Source of the DNA: JBHGBB01 sp041946755
GTDB taxonomy: Bacteria; UBP4; UBA4092; JAOAEQ01
Assembly: GCA_041946755.1 (NCBI GenBank)
Contig: JBHGBB010000054.1
Span: 1-18,968 of the forward strand
Reading direction: 5' to 3'
DNA length: 18,968 nt
Positions within the stretch are counted from its first letter, which is position 1; every line of letters starts with the position of its first letter. A program made the position numbers and the translations under genes. The notes below the pieces were generated by a model that did not search any database, was not told the origin of the DNA, and saw nothing but the letters and a program-made list of their open reading frames with translations. Below are positions 1-7,051 of this stretch, one piece after another.

Positions 1-1497
1 CGGCAGGCATCCTCCCATGGGGTTAATGCCGTAAGTTGAATAAAGCTTCATTGTTTCCTGCTGCTGCTTTTGCGTGTCGTCTTTATACTTTGCCTTTATC
101 TCTGCAATTTTTGGTTGAAGAAGCTGCATCTTTTTCATCGATTTGAAACTCATCTGAGTTAACGGCAGGGTGATTAGTTTAAAAAATACCGATAATAAGA
201 TTATAGCAATGCCATAATTCGGTATTAGCTTATAGCAGAAGATCAGGATTTTTAAAATTATAAAATCCAAAGTCGCTAACCAGAATCCCGGAAAGAGAAC
301 CTGTTCTGCCGGCAATTTCGCTAATTCCAAGTGTTTGAGCTCTTTCGGCCCTAAATAAAATGAGAAGGGATAAGTAAAGGTATCTTTCCCGGCAAGATCG
401 AATCCTGCAACCTTAACCGAAATATTCGGTAGCTGATTGTTACCGAGATTAGCCGTAACCGTGGTAGCCGCACTATTCTGTGGAACTAAAACTTTCAAAT
501 AATAATTGGTTTGCATGCCAGCCCAGACTAAATCACCGGTAATCGTCTGACTCGGAGTTTTGGGATTCAATTTAAACGGACTTACTCCATGTTTCCATTG
601 TGCCATCGGAGCCAACCCGAATCTTGCTGCTTGTCCGCTTTCAATCGGAATCTGACTTAATCCTAAGCCTAAACCGATATCTATGGCGCTGCCGTCCTGG
701 TTCAACCGAATGAGTTTATCGGTCGTATTGGTCATAATGATCTGACTGTTCATCAGATAAGTCCGATTATTGAATTGATATTTCTTTTGCAAGATCGTTC
801 CATTGGGTAATGAAACCGAAAACAGTAATTCGGTTTCTGGTTTAGTAGAATCGATCGATAACCTTGAGGTGGTAGCTTGATATAAAAGTGTATTATCAAT
901 GGCGCCTAATCCGGCGATACTTAATGATAATGGTTCGTGACCAAGATTATTCGCATTAACCAGTTCGGTATATGATACCATTGCCAGCTGCTGGTTCAAT
1001 TCCGCAATTCGGGTGGTATCTTTTTTTAATTCCGCGTCATGCAGTTGGGTGGTTAACTCATCAAACCGTTTGATATCAGCAAGCCGCTGCTGGATTTGAG
1101 TTATTCGGAAAAAGTTGTTTTTCGCCTGCGCGGCAGCCAGCTCTTTCTGCAAATAATCTACCGGCTCGTATACAACCGGAAATTTTTTCAACCGCCAGCT
1201 GGTAAGTTTACCGCCAAGGGTAGAAAAAGTCGCTTGATATAAATCGGTATCAATAACGATATTTTTCGCCTGAGCGAGTACCGTGGTATTAACTGCTAAT
1301 GGTTGTACCGGTTCGGTTGATTTCGGTTCTGGGATCGCAGTGGTTGCTACTGTGACTGGAACCTGGGCAGTATCAGTTGCAATCGGTTTCTTCGATTGAG
1401 ATTGCGGCGGGGGAGCATATTTCGGATAAATCACGCCAAAATATACCATGATGACTATTGCACTAAGAGCAATGGCAATCAATTCGTTCTTTTTCAT
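1..1497 (-). CDS. yidC: YidC membrane protein insertase (3' end beyond window)
   Basis: Sec-dependent and Sec-independent insertase of the inner membrane, Oxa1/Alb3 family. 499 codons are visible from ATG (MKKNELIAIA) with no stop before the window edge, so the last membrane segments are missing. Seen in order: an N-terminal membrane segment (about residues 5-23), a Pro/Thr-rich linker, a long periplasmic domain, then a second membrane segment followed by the cytoplasmic hairpin (PLTQMSFKSMKKMQLLQPKI) and the family motif INPMGGCLP at the visible end. Lys440 occupies the place of the groove arginine (R366 in E. coli YidC), judged by eye. Residues about 112-172 form a Gln/Leu/Lys-rich stretch that looks like a helical hairpin or coiled coil and seems to be extra within the periplasmic domain. 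Last visible gene of the rpmH-rnpA-yidD-yidC cluster. Identity is secure. Confidence 0.96.
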   Translation of the reverse strand, partial: MKKNELIAIALSAIVIMVYFGVIYPKYAPPPQSQSKKPIATDTAQVPVTVATTAIPEPKSTEPVQPLAVNTTVLAQAKNIVIDTDLYQATFSTLGGKLTSWRLKKFPVVYEPVDYLQKELAAAQAKNNFFRITQIQQRLADIKRFDELTTQLHDAELKKDTTRIAELNQQLAMVSYTELVNANNLGHEPLSLSIAGLGAIDNTLLYQATTSRLSIDSTKPETELLFSVSLPNGTILQKKYQFNNRTYLMNSQIIMTNTTDKLIRLNQDGSAIDIGLGLGLSQIPIESGQAARFGLAPMAQWKHGVSPFKLNPKTPSQTITGDLVWAGMQTNYYLKVLVPQNSAATTVTANLGNNQLPNISVKVAGFDLAGKDTFTYPFSFYLGPKELKHLELAKLPAEQVLFPGFWLATLDFIILKILIFCYKLIPNYGIAIILLSVFFKLITLPLTQMSFKSMKKMQLLQPKIAEIKAKYKDDTQKQQQETMKLYSTYGINPMGGCLP

Positions 1498-1507
1498 AGT
1501 CAGATGT

Positions 1508-1549
1508 AGTCCTAAGTCCGAAGTCTTAAGTCCGAAGGTTTAAGACTAA
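1508..1549. repeat. Heptanucleotide tandem repeat, AGTCCGA/AGTCTTA type
   Basis: In the yidD-yidC spacer, consecutive 7-bp units read AGTCCTA, AGTCCGA, AGTCTTA, AGTCCGA, then the decayed AGGTTTA and AGACTAA. The unit is unrelated to the TTGGTAC repeat 40 bp away but has the same period. It is non-coding on both strands. Confidence 0.8.
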
Positions 1550-1586
1550 AACTCCTTTACTAAAGACTAATAAATTAAAATACAGT

Positions 1587-1614
1587 TTGGTACTTGGTAC
1601 TTAGTACTTGGTAC
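1587..1614. repeat. Heptanucleotide tandem repeat, TTGGTAC type
   Basis: Four perfectly phased 7-bp units: TTGGTAC, TTGGTAC, TTAGTAC, TTGGTAC. The array stops just short of the palindrome TGCCTTAGGCA (1616-1626), which covers the last codons and stop of yidD. It fills the yidD-yidC spacer and encodes nothing recognisable. Confidence 0.85.
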
Positions 1615-1619
1615 TTGCC

Positions 1620-1826
1620 TTAGGCAGGGTCGTAGCCTCCGTCATGGAACGGATGGCAGCGGAGCAAACGGCGGATGGTTCGAATCCATCCCGAAATAAC
1701 TCCATATTTCCGGATGGCATCGATAGCATATTGCGAGCATGTCGGTTCAAATCGACAACTGTTAGGTATCAAAGGAGAAATAAATTTCTGATACAATTTA
1801 ATTAACAGAATAAATAAGCTTGCCAT
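1620..1826 (-). CDS. yidD: YidD, membrane protein insertion efficiency factor
   Basis: Small basic protein of 68 residues that assists YidC-mediated insertion at the inner membrane. Its family (COG0759, about 70-85 residues) is recognised by the motif run visible here: LIKLYQKFISPLIPNSCRFEPTCSQYAIDAI near the N-terminus and RLLRCHPFHDGGYDP at the C-terminus, with the conserved cysteines in SCRFEPTCS and LRCHPF. The N-terminal amphipathic helix (MASLFILLIKLYQKF) is the usual membrane-binding element. It sits 34 bp after rnpA and 122 bp before yidC, the canonical position. The stop codon lies inside the small palindrome TGCCTTAGGCA, from which a 7-bp tandem repeat extends. Confidence 0.95.
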   Translation of the reverse strand: MASLFILLIKLYQKFISPLIPNSCRFEPTCSQYAIDAIRKYGVISGWIRTIRRLLRCHPFHDGGYDPA

Positions 1827-1860
1827 AACGCTTTGTCCGATAAATACTTCTAACCACCTG

Positions 1861-2235
1861 TTACCTGTTTGCCACGATATCTTTTTTAATTCCGTCTACC
1901 CTGTCGATTAAGGTTAATAACGATTTTTCAATATCCTGATATGGTAAAGTTACACAGTCTGGTTTCGCGATAACGACGATATTTGCTTCAGCAGTAATGG
2001 TATTTTGATTCAGTCTGAATATTTCACGTACCATACGTTTAATTCGATTTCGGATTACTGCGATGCCTACTTTTTTACTTACGATTATACCTAGTTTCGG
2101 ATTGGATTGCCGGGGATTTCGACTGATAGCGACGCGAAAGAATCGGTCGCCCGATTTCATGCCGGTTTTTAAAATCGTTTGATATTCTGCATTGCGATAA
2201 ATCCGCTGTTGTTTAGAGAACTTGAAATCGCCCAT
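1861..2235 (-). CDS. rnpA: Ribonuclease P protein component
   Basis: Protein subunit of RNase P (124 residues; family usually 110-130), which binds the catalytic RNA and the 5' leader of pre-tRNA. The signature arginine-rich helix RNRIKRMVREIFR is at residues 62-74. The upstream strand KLGIIVSKKVGIAV (47-60) and the N-terminal FSKQQRIYRNAEYQTIL complete the alpha/beta fold. The ATG at 2235 is chosen because the next residues already match the family's start; no good ribosome-binding site precedes it, so translation is probably coupled to rpmH, whose stop lies 17 bp upstream. The C-terminal residues after about 115 are not distinctive. Confidence 0.95.
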   Translation of the reverse strand: MGDFKFSKQQRIYRNAEYQTILKTGMKSGDRFFRVAISRNPRQSNPKLGIIVSKKVGIAVIRNRIKRMVREIFRLNQNTITAEANIVVIAKPDCVTLPYQDIEKSLLTLIDRVDGIKKDIVANR

Positions 2236-2252
2236 GGCATCATTGTAGATAA

Positions 2253-2393
2253 TTATGCCTTAACAATCAATCGTTTTCTACCTTTTCTTCGTCGCCGACT
2301 TAATACTTCTCTGCCACCGGGAGTTGCCATTCGAGCTCGAAACCCATGGGTTCGTTTCCGGCGGATTTTTCTCGGCTGAAATGTCCGTTTCAT
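2253..2393 (-). CDS. rpmH: 50S ribosomal protein L34 (bL34)
   Basis: A 46-residue, extremely basic ribosomal protein of the large subunit. It begins MKRTFQPRKIRRKRTHGFRA, continues RMATPGGREVLSRRRRKG and ends RKRLIVKA, which matches the near-universal bL34 sequence end to end. A GGAGG Shine-Dalgarno (plus-strand CCTCC at 2406-2410) precedes the ATG by 12 bp. It is the first gene of the rpmH-rnpA-yidD-yidC cluster and is read from the promoter at 2471-2500. In many bacteria dnaA lies next to rpmH; here it does not. Confidence 0.97.
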   Translation of the reverse strand: MKRTFQPRKIRRKRTHGFRARMATPGGREVLSRRRRKGRKRLIVKA

Positions 2394-2470
2394 TCAGGTT
2401 TTAGACCTCCTTCTTTCTTAGGGGTATCATTCTTTGGTGCAGATACGACGCTAAAATATTTAAACAATAA

Positions 2471-2500
2471 ATAATACCGAGATATGCAGGGTGCTGTCAA
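2471..2500 (-). promoter_or_regulatory. Sigma70-type promoter of the rpmH-rnpA-yidD-yidC cluster
   Basis: On the minus strand, -35 TTGACA (2495-2500) and -10 TATTAT (2471-2476) are separated by 18 bp, giving a leader of roughly 70 nt before rpmH. It lies just past the terminator at 2550-2580, so the cluster is transcriptionally insulated from the mini-gene upstream. Confidence 0.75.
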
Positions 2501-2549
2501 GTAACGAGCTTTACGAGCAGATAGATTGGTGATCGGATAAATCCCGATA

Positions 2550-2580
2550 AAAAAAACCGTTCCGAACTTCTGGAACGGTT
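2550..2580 (-). terminator. Rho-independent terminator after the lysine-rich mini-gene
   Basis: On the minus strand a perfect 9-bp stem AACCGTTCC / GGAACGGTT closes an 8-nt loop and runs straight into a T-tract. It is about 50 bp beyond the stop of the 25-codon ORF and is the only canonical terminator (stem plus long T-run) in this part of the window. Confidence 0.85.
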
Positions 2581-2629
2581 AATCGTTAAAGCAAAGGAAT
2601 AAATTTTATACTTAAATCATAAACTTAGA

Positions 2630-2707
2630 TTATTTCTTTTTCTTTTTTGCGGTTTTCTTAACAGCTTTTTTCACTGTTTTTTTTGCTTTGCAGCATGCGC
2701 CAGCCAA
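2630..2707 (-). CDS. 25-residue lysine-rich small protein (TTG start)
   Basis: I do not recognise a family. The peptide begins MAGACCKAKKTVKK and ends in a lysine run; about half the residues are Lys, the rest Ala/Thr/Val, with a Cys-Cys pair at positions 5-6. The KKAVKKTAKKK style resembles histone-H1-like or HU C-terminal tails, which suggests nucleic-acid or rRNA binding (inference only). It is called a gene because of its context: an 11-nt perfect Shine-Dalgarno six bases before TTG, a promoter at 2737-2764 and a terminator at 2550-2580, giving a short monocistronic mRNA. An in-frame TGA just upstream excludes a longer N-terminus. An alternative is a non-coding or leader RNA, but the ribosome-binding site argues for translation. 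Confidence 0.7.
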   Translation of the reverse strand: MAGACCKAKKTVKKAVKKTAKKKKK

Positions 2708-2713
2708 TGCGGG

Positions 2714-2724
2714 TCACCTCCTTT
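2714..2724 (-). promoter_or_regulatory. Perfect 11-nt Shine-Dalgarno sequence
   Basis: AAAGGAGGTGA on the minus strand is fully complementary to the conserved 3' end of bacterial 16S rRNA. It sits six bases upstream of the TTG codon at 2707. No other gene in the window has a site this strong, and it decides the unusual TTG start. Confidence 0.85.
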
Positions 2725-2736
2725 AATCTCATATAA

Positions 2737-2764
2737 ATCATATCATGAAAATATTTATTGTCAA
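2737..2764 (-). promoter_or_regulatory. Promoter of the lysine-rich mini-gene
   Basis: Minus-strand -35 TTGACA (2759-2764), 16-bp spacer, -10 TATGAT (2737-2742, 5 of 6 to consensus). The predicted start near 2730 leaves only a few nucleotides before the Shine-Dalgarno at 2724. Confidence 0.7.
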
Positions 2765-2804
2765 GCGAAATCATGAGTAAAAAAGTAAATGATCGGAGTT
2801 TTGT

Positions 2805-2834
2805 TTGACAGTTATCAGGAATGTTGCATAGCAT
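2805..2834 (+). promoter_or_regulatory. Probable promoter of the PAP2-GT39 operon
   Basis: Plus-strand TTGACA (2805-2810), 18-bp spacer, TAGCAT (4 of 6). It would give a leader of about 30 nt before the ATG at 2871, which has no clear Shine-Dalgarno. It is divergent from the mini-gene promoter 40 bp away. Confidence 0.5.
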
Positions 2835-2870
2835 ATTAGATACTAAATTTATCGGTCATACACAGAATTT

Positions 2871-4982
2871 ATGTTCGCTACCCTCGATATTTCGATATTT
2901 CATTGGATAAATAGTTATTTTGTTTTTCCTTGGCTGGATCCGGTGATGGTCTATATTACCGAATTAAGCCATTTTAAATGGTTTCTGATTATCGGGATAC
3001 TCGGGTGTATCGTTTTTGGTAAACGACATGAACGTCTAACCATGTTTCTCTTAATCATCGCGATCATTTTCAGCGATTTCTTAGGTAACTTTTTTAAATA
3101 TCTCCTGGCTCGAACCAGACCGGAATATGCTTTAGATAGTGTTCGGATGCTCGTTCATACCACCAACTCATTTTCACTGCCTTCAAACCATGCGGTGAAT
3201 ATGGCCGCAGTTGCAACGGTGCTGGTGATGCGGTATCGGAAACATAAGCTTATCGGATTTGGCGCGATTATTATTGCATTTTTAGTATCGTATTCCCGGA
3301 TTTATGTCGGAGTCCATTTTCCGTTCGATGTATTATTCGGCTGGCTGATTGGAATAAGTTGTGCCTGGATAACCGTTCGAATATTAAGAAAATGGGACTG
3401 GAATAGTGGTACCGATGCCAAGACTATTTTCGGAATTAAATATGAGTATTTATTACTGTACTTAATCGTCATCATAGCCGTTTTACGGTTGAAATATATC
3501 ACCGGCAATCTCCTGGATTTAGCCACTGAAGAAGCGCAATATTGGAATTGGTCTCGGCATCTGGATTGGAGCTATTATAGTAAAGGACCAATGATCGCTT
3601 ATCTGATCTTTCTCTTCACTAAACTTGCGGGGAATACCGTATTTGCGATTCGGCTCGGTGCAGTGGTTATTTCCACAATATTAACTTATATAACCTATCA
3701 TTTTACAAAACAGCTGTTTAATAATAAACGAATCGGTTTCTTTTCTGCACTGGTGATAAATATCATTCCGTTATTTTCAGTCGGTGCGATAATCATGACG
3801 ACTGATACTCCCTTACTCCTTTTCTGGGCACTGACCGTCTATTTGGTATATTTTGCGATAGCGAATAATACATCATGGTGTTGGTATCTAGCCGGGATAT
3901 CTTTTGGATTAGGAATGCTGAGTAAATACACTATGGCGGTTTTACTTCCGGCATTGCTGCTCTTTTTCTGGTTTAGTAAAGAATATCGAATCTGGCTGAA
4001 AAGAAAAGAAATGTATTTAAGTCTGGTAATCGGGTTGCTGGTATTCAGCCCGGTAATCTATTGGAATTGCAGTCAAGGCTGGGTTAGCGCCCGGCATATC
4101 CTCGGATTATCCAAAGTATCGCAAGGGATGCAAGTATCGGTCCTAAATGTATTGGATTATCTTGGTTCGCAAATCGGGATTCTAACGCCCTGGATTTTTG
4201 CCGGATTAGTTTATGCCTGGTGGGTCAGTATAAAACCACCTTATCGAACATCGAACCAACCGGCTAAATTCCCGGCTTATTTCTATTTATGGTGCACCTC
4301 AGCCCCGATATTTATATTGTTTCTTCTGAAAAGTATTCAAGGCAAAGTCTTGGCGAATTGGGCAGCACCAGCATACTATACCGGATTAATTTTAACGATA
4401 GCAGTTATCGATAAGAAATATCGGGATACAATCTCTGAAAAAAGGAAAAAAAATATCGCTATCTATACTTGGAGTTCGATGCTGATAACCACACTCCTGG
4501 TTCTTGCGGTCCATAATCCGGATTATGTAGCGAAACTCCATGTTCCAATGAAAGCAAAATACGATCTTACTAACCGGCTTCGAGGATGGAAAACCCTGGG
4601 AAATGAAGTGAGTGGGGTTTATTCTGAGCTGAGTAATGATACTACAAGATTACCGGTATTCTTGTTTAGTGATAGTTATCAGGTTGCAAGTGAATTATCG
4701 TTTTATGTTTCCGGTCAGCCGGAGACATATTGCATTAATCTGGGGCGGAGAATGAACCAGTATGATATCTGGGATGGCTGGGATAAACTTATCGGACAGA
4801 ATGCGGTTTTTGTGGTTGATAATAATCTGAGTATCGATACCACAGTCGCTCAATCATTTACCACCTGTACCGTGGCGAAACAAGTGCCAATATATCTATA
4901 TAACGAGAAAATTAGAGAATTTAATATCTATAAATGTTATAATTTTAAGGGTTTACCTACAAACCTAGTAACCAGTTATTAG
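2871..4982 (+). CDS. PAP2 lipid phosphatase / GT39 (ArnT/PMT-like) glycosyltransferase fusion
   Basis: A 703-residue integral membrane protein with two enzymes in one chain. Residues about 1-175 are a PAP2 phosphatase: K76-x6-R83P84, then PSNH (104-107, where most members have PSGH), then S142R-x5-H149-x3-D153, giving the full three-part active site. Residues about 195-500 are a multi-span GT-C fold glycosyltransferase: an acidic first loop DLATEEAQYWNWSRHLDWSYYSKGP (in pieces from 217 to 240) matching the DE-x-YY region of family 39, followed by alternating hydrophobic segments. The soluble C-terminus (about 555-703) is periplasmic by analogy. GT39 enzymes use polyprenyl-phosphate sugars as donors and PAP2 enzymes dephosphorylate polyprenyl or lipid phosphates, so the fusion may couple sugar transfer to carrier recycling or lipid A trimming (inference). 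First gene before a GT2 and a flippase-like gene. Confidence 0.85.
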   Translation: MFATLDISIFHWINSYFVFPWLDPVMVYITELSHFKWFLIIGILGCIVFGKRHERLTMFLLIIAIIFSDFLGNFFKYLLARTRPEYALDSVRMLVHTTNSFSLPSNHAVNMAAVATVLVMRYRKHKLIGFGAIIIAFLVSYSRIYVGVHFPFDVLFGWLIGISCAWITVRILRKWDWNSGTDAKTIFGIKYEYLLLYLIVIIAVLRLKYITGNLLDLATEEAQYWNWSRHLDWSYYSKGPMIAYLIFLFTKLAGNTVFAIRLGAVVISTILTYITYHFTKQLFNNKRIGFFSALVINIIPLFSVGAIIMTTDTPLLLFWALTVYLVYFAIANNTSWCWYLAGISFGLGMLSKYTMAVLLPALLLFFWFSKEYRIWLKRKEMYLSLVIGLLVFSPVIYWNCSQGWVSARHILGLSKVSQGMQVSVLNVLDYLGSQIGILTPWIFAGLVYAWWVSIKPPYRTSNQPAKFPAYFYLWCTSAPIFILFLLKSIQGKVLANWAAPAYYTGLILTIAVIDKKYRDTISEKRKKNIAIYTWSSMLITTLLVLAVHNPDYVAKLHVPMKAKYDLTNRLRGWKTLGNEVSGVYSELSNDTTRLPVFLFSDSYQVASELSFYVSGQPETYCINLGRRMNQYDIWDGWDKLIGQNAVFVVDNNLSIDTTVAQSFTTCTVAKQVPIYLYNEKIREFNIYKCYNFKGLPTNLVTSY

Positions 4983-5059
4983 GGTTGTCGATAAACCAAA
5001 TGACCAAATAACCGGGAAAATAGCTATTACTGGAATTTATTTTTTACTGGGAGGTTAGT

Positions 5060-6001
5060 ATGGATATTTCAGTCATAATCCCCTTATTGAACGAAGAGAG
5101 CAGTATACCGCAACTGCATACCGAATTAATGAAAGCATTAACTCCGCTCGATAAGACATTTGAAATAATCTATGTCGATGATGGCAGTACCGATAAAAGC
5201 TTCCAGCTATTATCGGAGATTCATCGGCAAGCTCAGCAACAGACAAAGATCATCCAATTCCGGCGCCGGTTTGGTCAGACAGCAGCGATGTCGGCTGGGA
5301 TAGCGCAAGCGCAAGGGAATATTATTCTCATGCTTGATGCCGATTTACAGAATGATCCGGCTGATATCCCGCGACTCCTGGAAAAGATGGATGAAGGGTA
5401 TGATATCGTTAGCGGATGGCGGGTGCATCGGCAGGATAAATATCTATCCCGGATTCTACCTTCAAAAATCGCTAATTGGCTGATCGGCAGTATAACCGGA
5501 GTGCGGTTGCACGATTATGGCTGTTCGCTGAAAGCATATCGGGCAGAAGTGATTAAAGATTTGCGGCTCTATGGCGAAATGCATCGATTTATTCCAGCAC
5601 TCGCGAGTTGGTTTGGCGCCAATATCGCCGAAATCCCGGTCCAGCATCATCCACGCCGGTTTGGGAAAAGCAAATATAGTCTAAGCCGAACCTGGCGGGT
5701 GATTTTAGATTTAATCACCGTAAAATTTATGCTGTCTTATTCTACCCGGCCGTTACAGATTTTCGGTAGTATTGGGTTAGTATCATTTATCATCGGATTT
5801 GGTATTAGCGGATATCTCACAATATTAAAATTGGTCTATCAGGAGCATTTATCCAACCGGCCGTTATTATGGCTGGGAATCCTCTTGATTATGCTGGGAT
5901 TCCAGTTTATCACCTTAGGATTACTTGCAGAAATGCTGGCGCGGACCTACCATGAATCGCAAAGTAAACCGATCTATGTTATCCGGCAAGTTCTCGACTA
6001 A
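5060..6001 (+). CDS. GT2 polyprenyl-phosphate sugar synthase, DPM1/ArnC-like
   Basis: 313 residues. The N-terminal GT-A domain carries ISVIIPLLNEE (3-13), the nucleotide-binding DDGSTD (40-45), and the metal-binding DADLQ (93-97). The family motif GCSLKAYR and the downstream QHHPRRFGKSKY acceptor-site segment are also visible. Two C-terminal membrane helices (about 230-255 and 268-293) anchor it in the inner membrane, as in ArnC, GtrB and DPM synthases. Expected reaction: transfer of a sugar from a nucleotide sugar to undecaprenyl phosphate; the sugar cannot be read from sequence. Start has a good GGGAGG site five bases upstream. Its product would feed the GT39 enzyme encoded just upstream, with a 77-bp gap. 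The ArnC/ArnT pairing suggests lipid A or envelope glycan modification, but protein glycosylation is equally possible. Confidence 0.88.
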   Translation: MDISVIIPLLNEESSIPQLHTELMKALTPLDKTFEIIYVDDGSTDKSFQLLSEIHRQAQQQTKIIQFRRRFGQTAAMSAGIAQAQGNIILMLDADLQNDPADIPRLLEKMDEGYDIVSGWRVHRQDKYLSRILPSKIANWLIGSITGVRLHDYGCSLKAYRAEVIKDLRLYGEMHRFIPALASWFGANIAEIPVQHHPRRFGKSKYSLSRTWRVILDLITVKFMLSYSTRPLQIFGSIGLVSFIIGFGISGYLTILKLVYQEHLSNRPLLWLGILLIMLGFQFITLGLLAEMLARTYHESQSKPIYVIRQVLD

Positions 6002-6038
6002 ACCATAAATACCAATTAGATTTTCCTAAAATATATTT

Positions 6039-7031
6039 ATGAAACGATGGGTTGGCTCTTTAATCAAAATATTAATCAGTATAGTTCTCATTGGCTATCT
6101 CTTTTGTAAAATCGATTTCGCTGGATTGCAGACCTCGTTGGCTCATGCGCACTGGGTTTATGTCGTGTTAGCGTTAGGATTATATATCGCCGGGCAGATG
6201 TTGAACAGCTATAAATGGGCGCTGTTGATTCAAACGAAAGATGCCGTAATTCCATTTCCAAAACTAGTCAGTTATTATTTTATTGGGATGTTTTTTAATT
6301 TAGGATTGCCATCAATTGTGGGCGGCGATATCCCGCGAGGGTACTATTTATATAAGGATTATGGCGGTTCTGCGAAACCCGGAGAGGAGAAACAAGGACT
6401 AACAGTGGTCGAATCGTTAAGTACCGTTATGATGCAGCGGATTACCGGGTTATTCGCGTTAATTATCATCGCTTGTATAACCTATTTCTTTTTCTTTTTC
6501 CATAATCCGGTATTAACCATAGAGATGCGAAATAATTTGACTATCTTATTTTTAGCGCTGCTTATTGGAACCGCTATTGGTATTGGGGTAATGGTTACCT
6601 TTAAACCCAAAACCCTAGATAAGATAGAATCGAAATCACAAGTAAAAATAGTTTTAAATGATTTCGGGAGCTATCTGCATCATCCGCGATTGTTCAGTTA
6701 TGTGATTCTATTGTCATTCATATTCCAGTTATTGAATATTTTCGTTAATATCATTATCGGTGCGGCGCTTAATGTCTCGATTCCTTTCTCTTATTATTAT
6801 GTGGCGATGCCGATTATCGCGTTATTAGCCGCGGTTCCGGTAAGTTTTAATGGAATCGGGGTTCGGGAAAACGCCTATGTCTTTTTTCTGGGGTTGGTAG
6901 GCATCGATAAATCGATAGCATTCTCGTTTGCCTTGTTATGGTTATTCATCGTTATTATCAGCAGTCTGCTAGGCGGTCCGTTATATATCTTTCGCGGAGG
7001 AAAGAGTAAAGGCGAGGTTCCCTCATCTTAA
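6039..7031 (+). CDS. YbhN/AglD-like flippase-like membrane protein (UPF0104/LPG_synthase_TM type)
   Basis: 330 residues with about eight hydrophobic segments, starting MKRWVGSLIKILISIVLIGY. Family marks are WALLIQTKD followed by YYFIGMFFNLGLPSIVGGDIPRGYYLYK (conserved N-x-x-LPS-x-x-GGD-x-x-R, about residues 88-107), the mid-protein RITGL, and the C-terminal PVSFNGIGVRENAYVFFLG. This family includes the membrane domain of lysylphosphatidylglycerol synthase without its soluble synthetase domain, and archaeal AglD. Functions proposed for stand-alone members centre on flipping or handling lipid-linked substrates. Its place after GT39 and GT2 genes fits a role with a lipid-linked sugar (inference). 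The gap to the GT2 gene is 37 bp and to der 20 bp, so der may be co-transcribed. No clear Shine-Dalgarno. Confidence 0.82.
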   Translation: MKRWVGSLIKILISIVLIGYLFCKIDFAGLQTSLAHAHWVYVVLALGLYIAGQMLNSYKWALLIQTKDAVIPFPKLVSYYFIGMFFNLGLPSIVGGDIPRGYYLYKDYGGSAKPGEEKQGLTVVESLSTVMMQRITGLFALIIIACITYFFFFFHNPVLTIEMRNNLTILFLALLIGTAIGIGVMVTFKPKTLDKIESKSQVKIVLNDFGSYLHHPRLFSYVILLSFIFQLLNIFVNIIIGAALNVSIPFSYYYVAMPIIALLAAVPVSFNGIGVRENAYVFFLGLVGIDKSIAFSFALLWLFIVIISSLLGGPLYIFRGGKSKGEVPSS

Positions 7032-7051
7032 ACTAAGTAGGTAAGATCATT

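Noticed and set aside
1608..1805. Plus-strand reading frame opposite yidD
   Set aside because: yidD on the minus strand is unmistakable, and the plus frame starts inside a tandem repeat.
2394..2870. Replication origin next to rpmH
   Set aside because: rpmH often neighbours dnaA and oriC, but no dnaA gene and no cluster of DnaA boxes is present. The space is fully explained by promoters, the mini-gene and its terminator.
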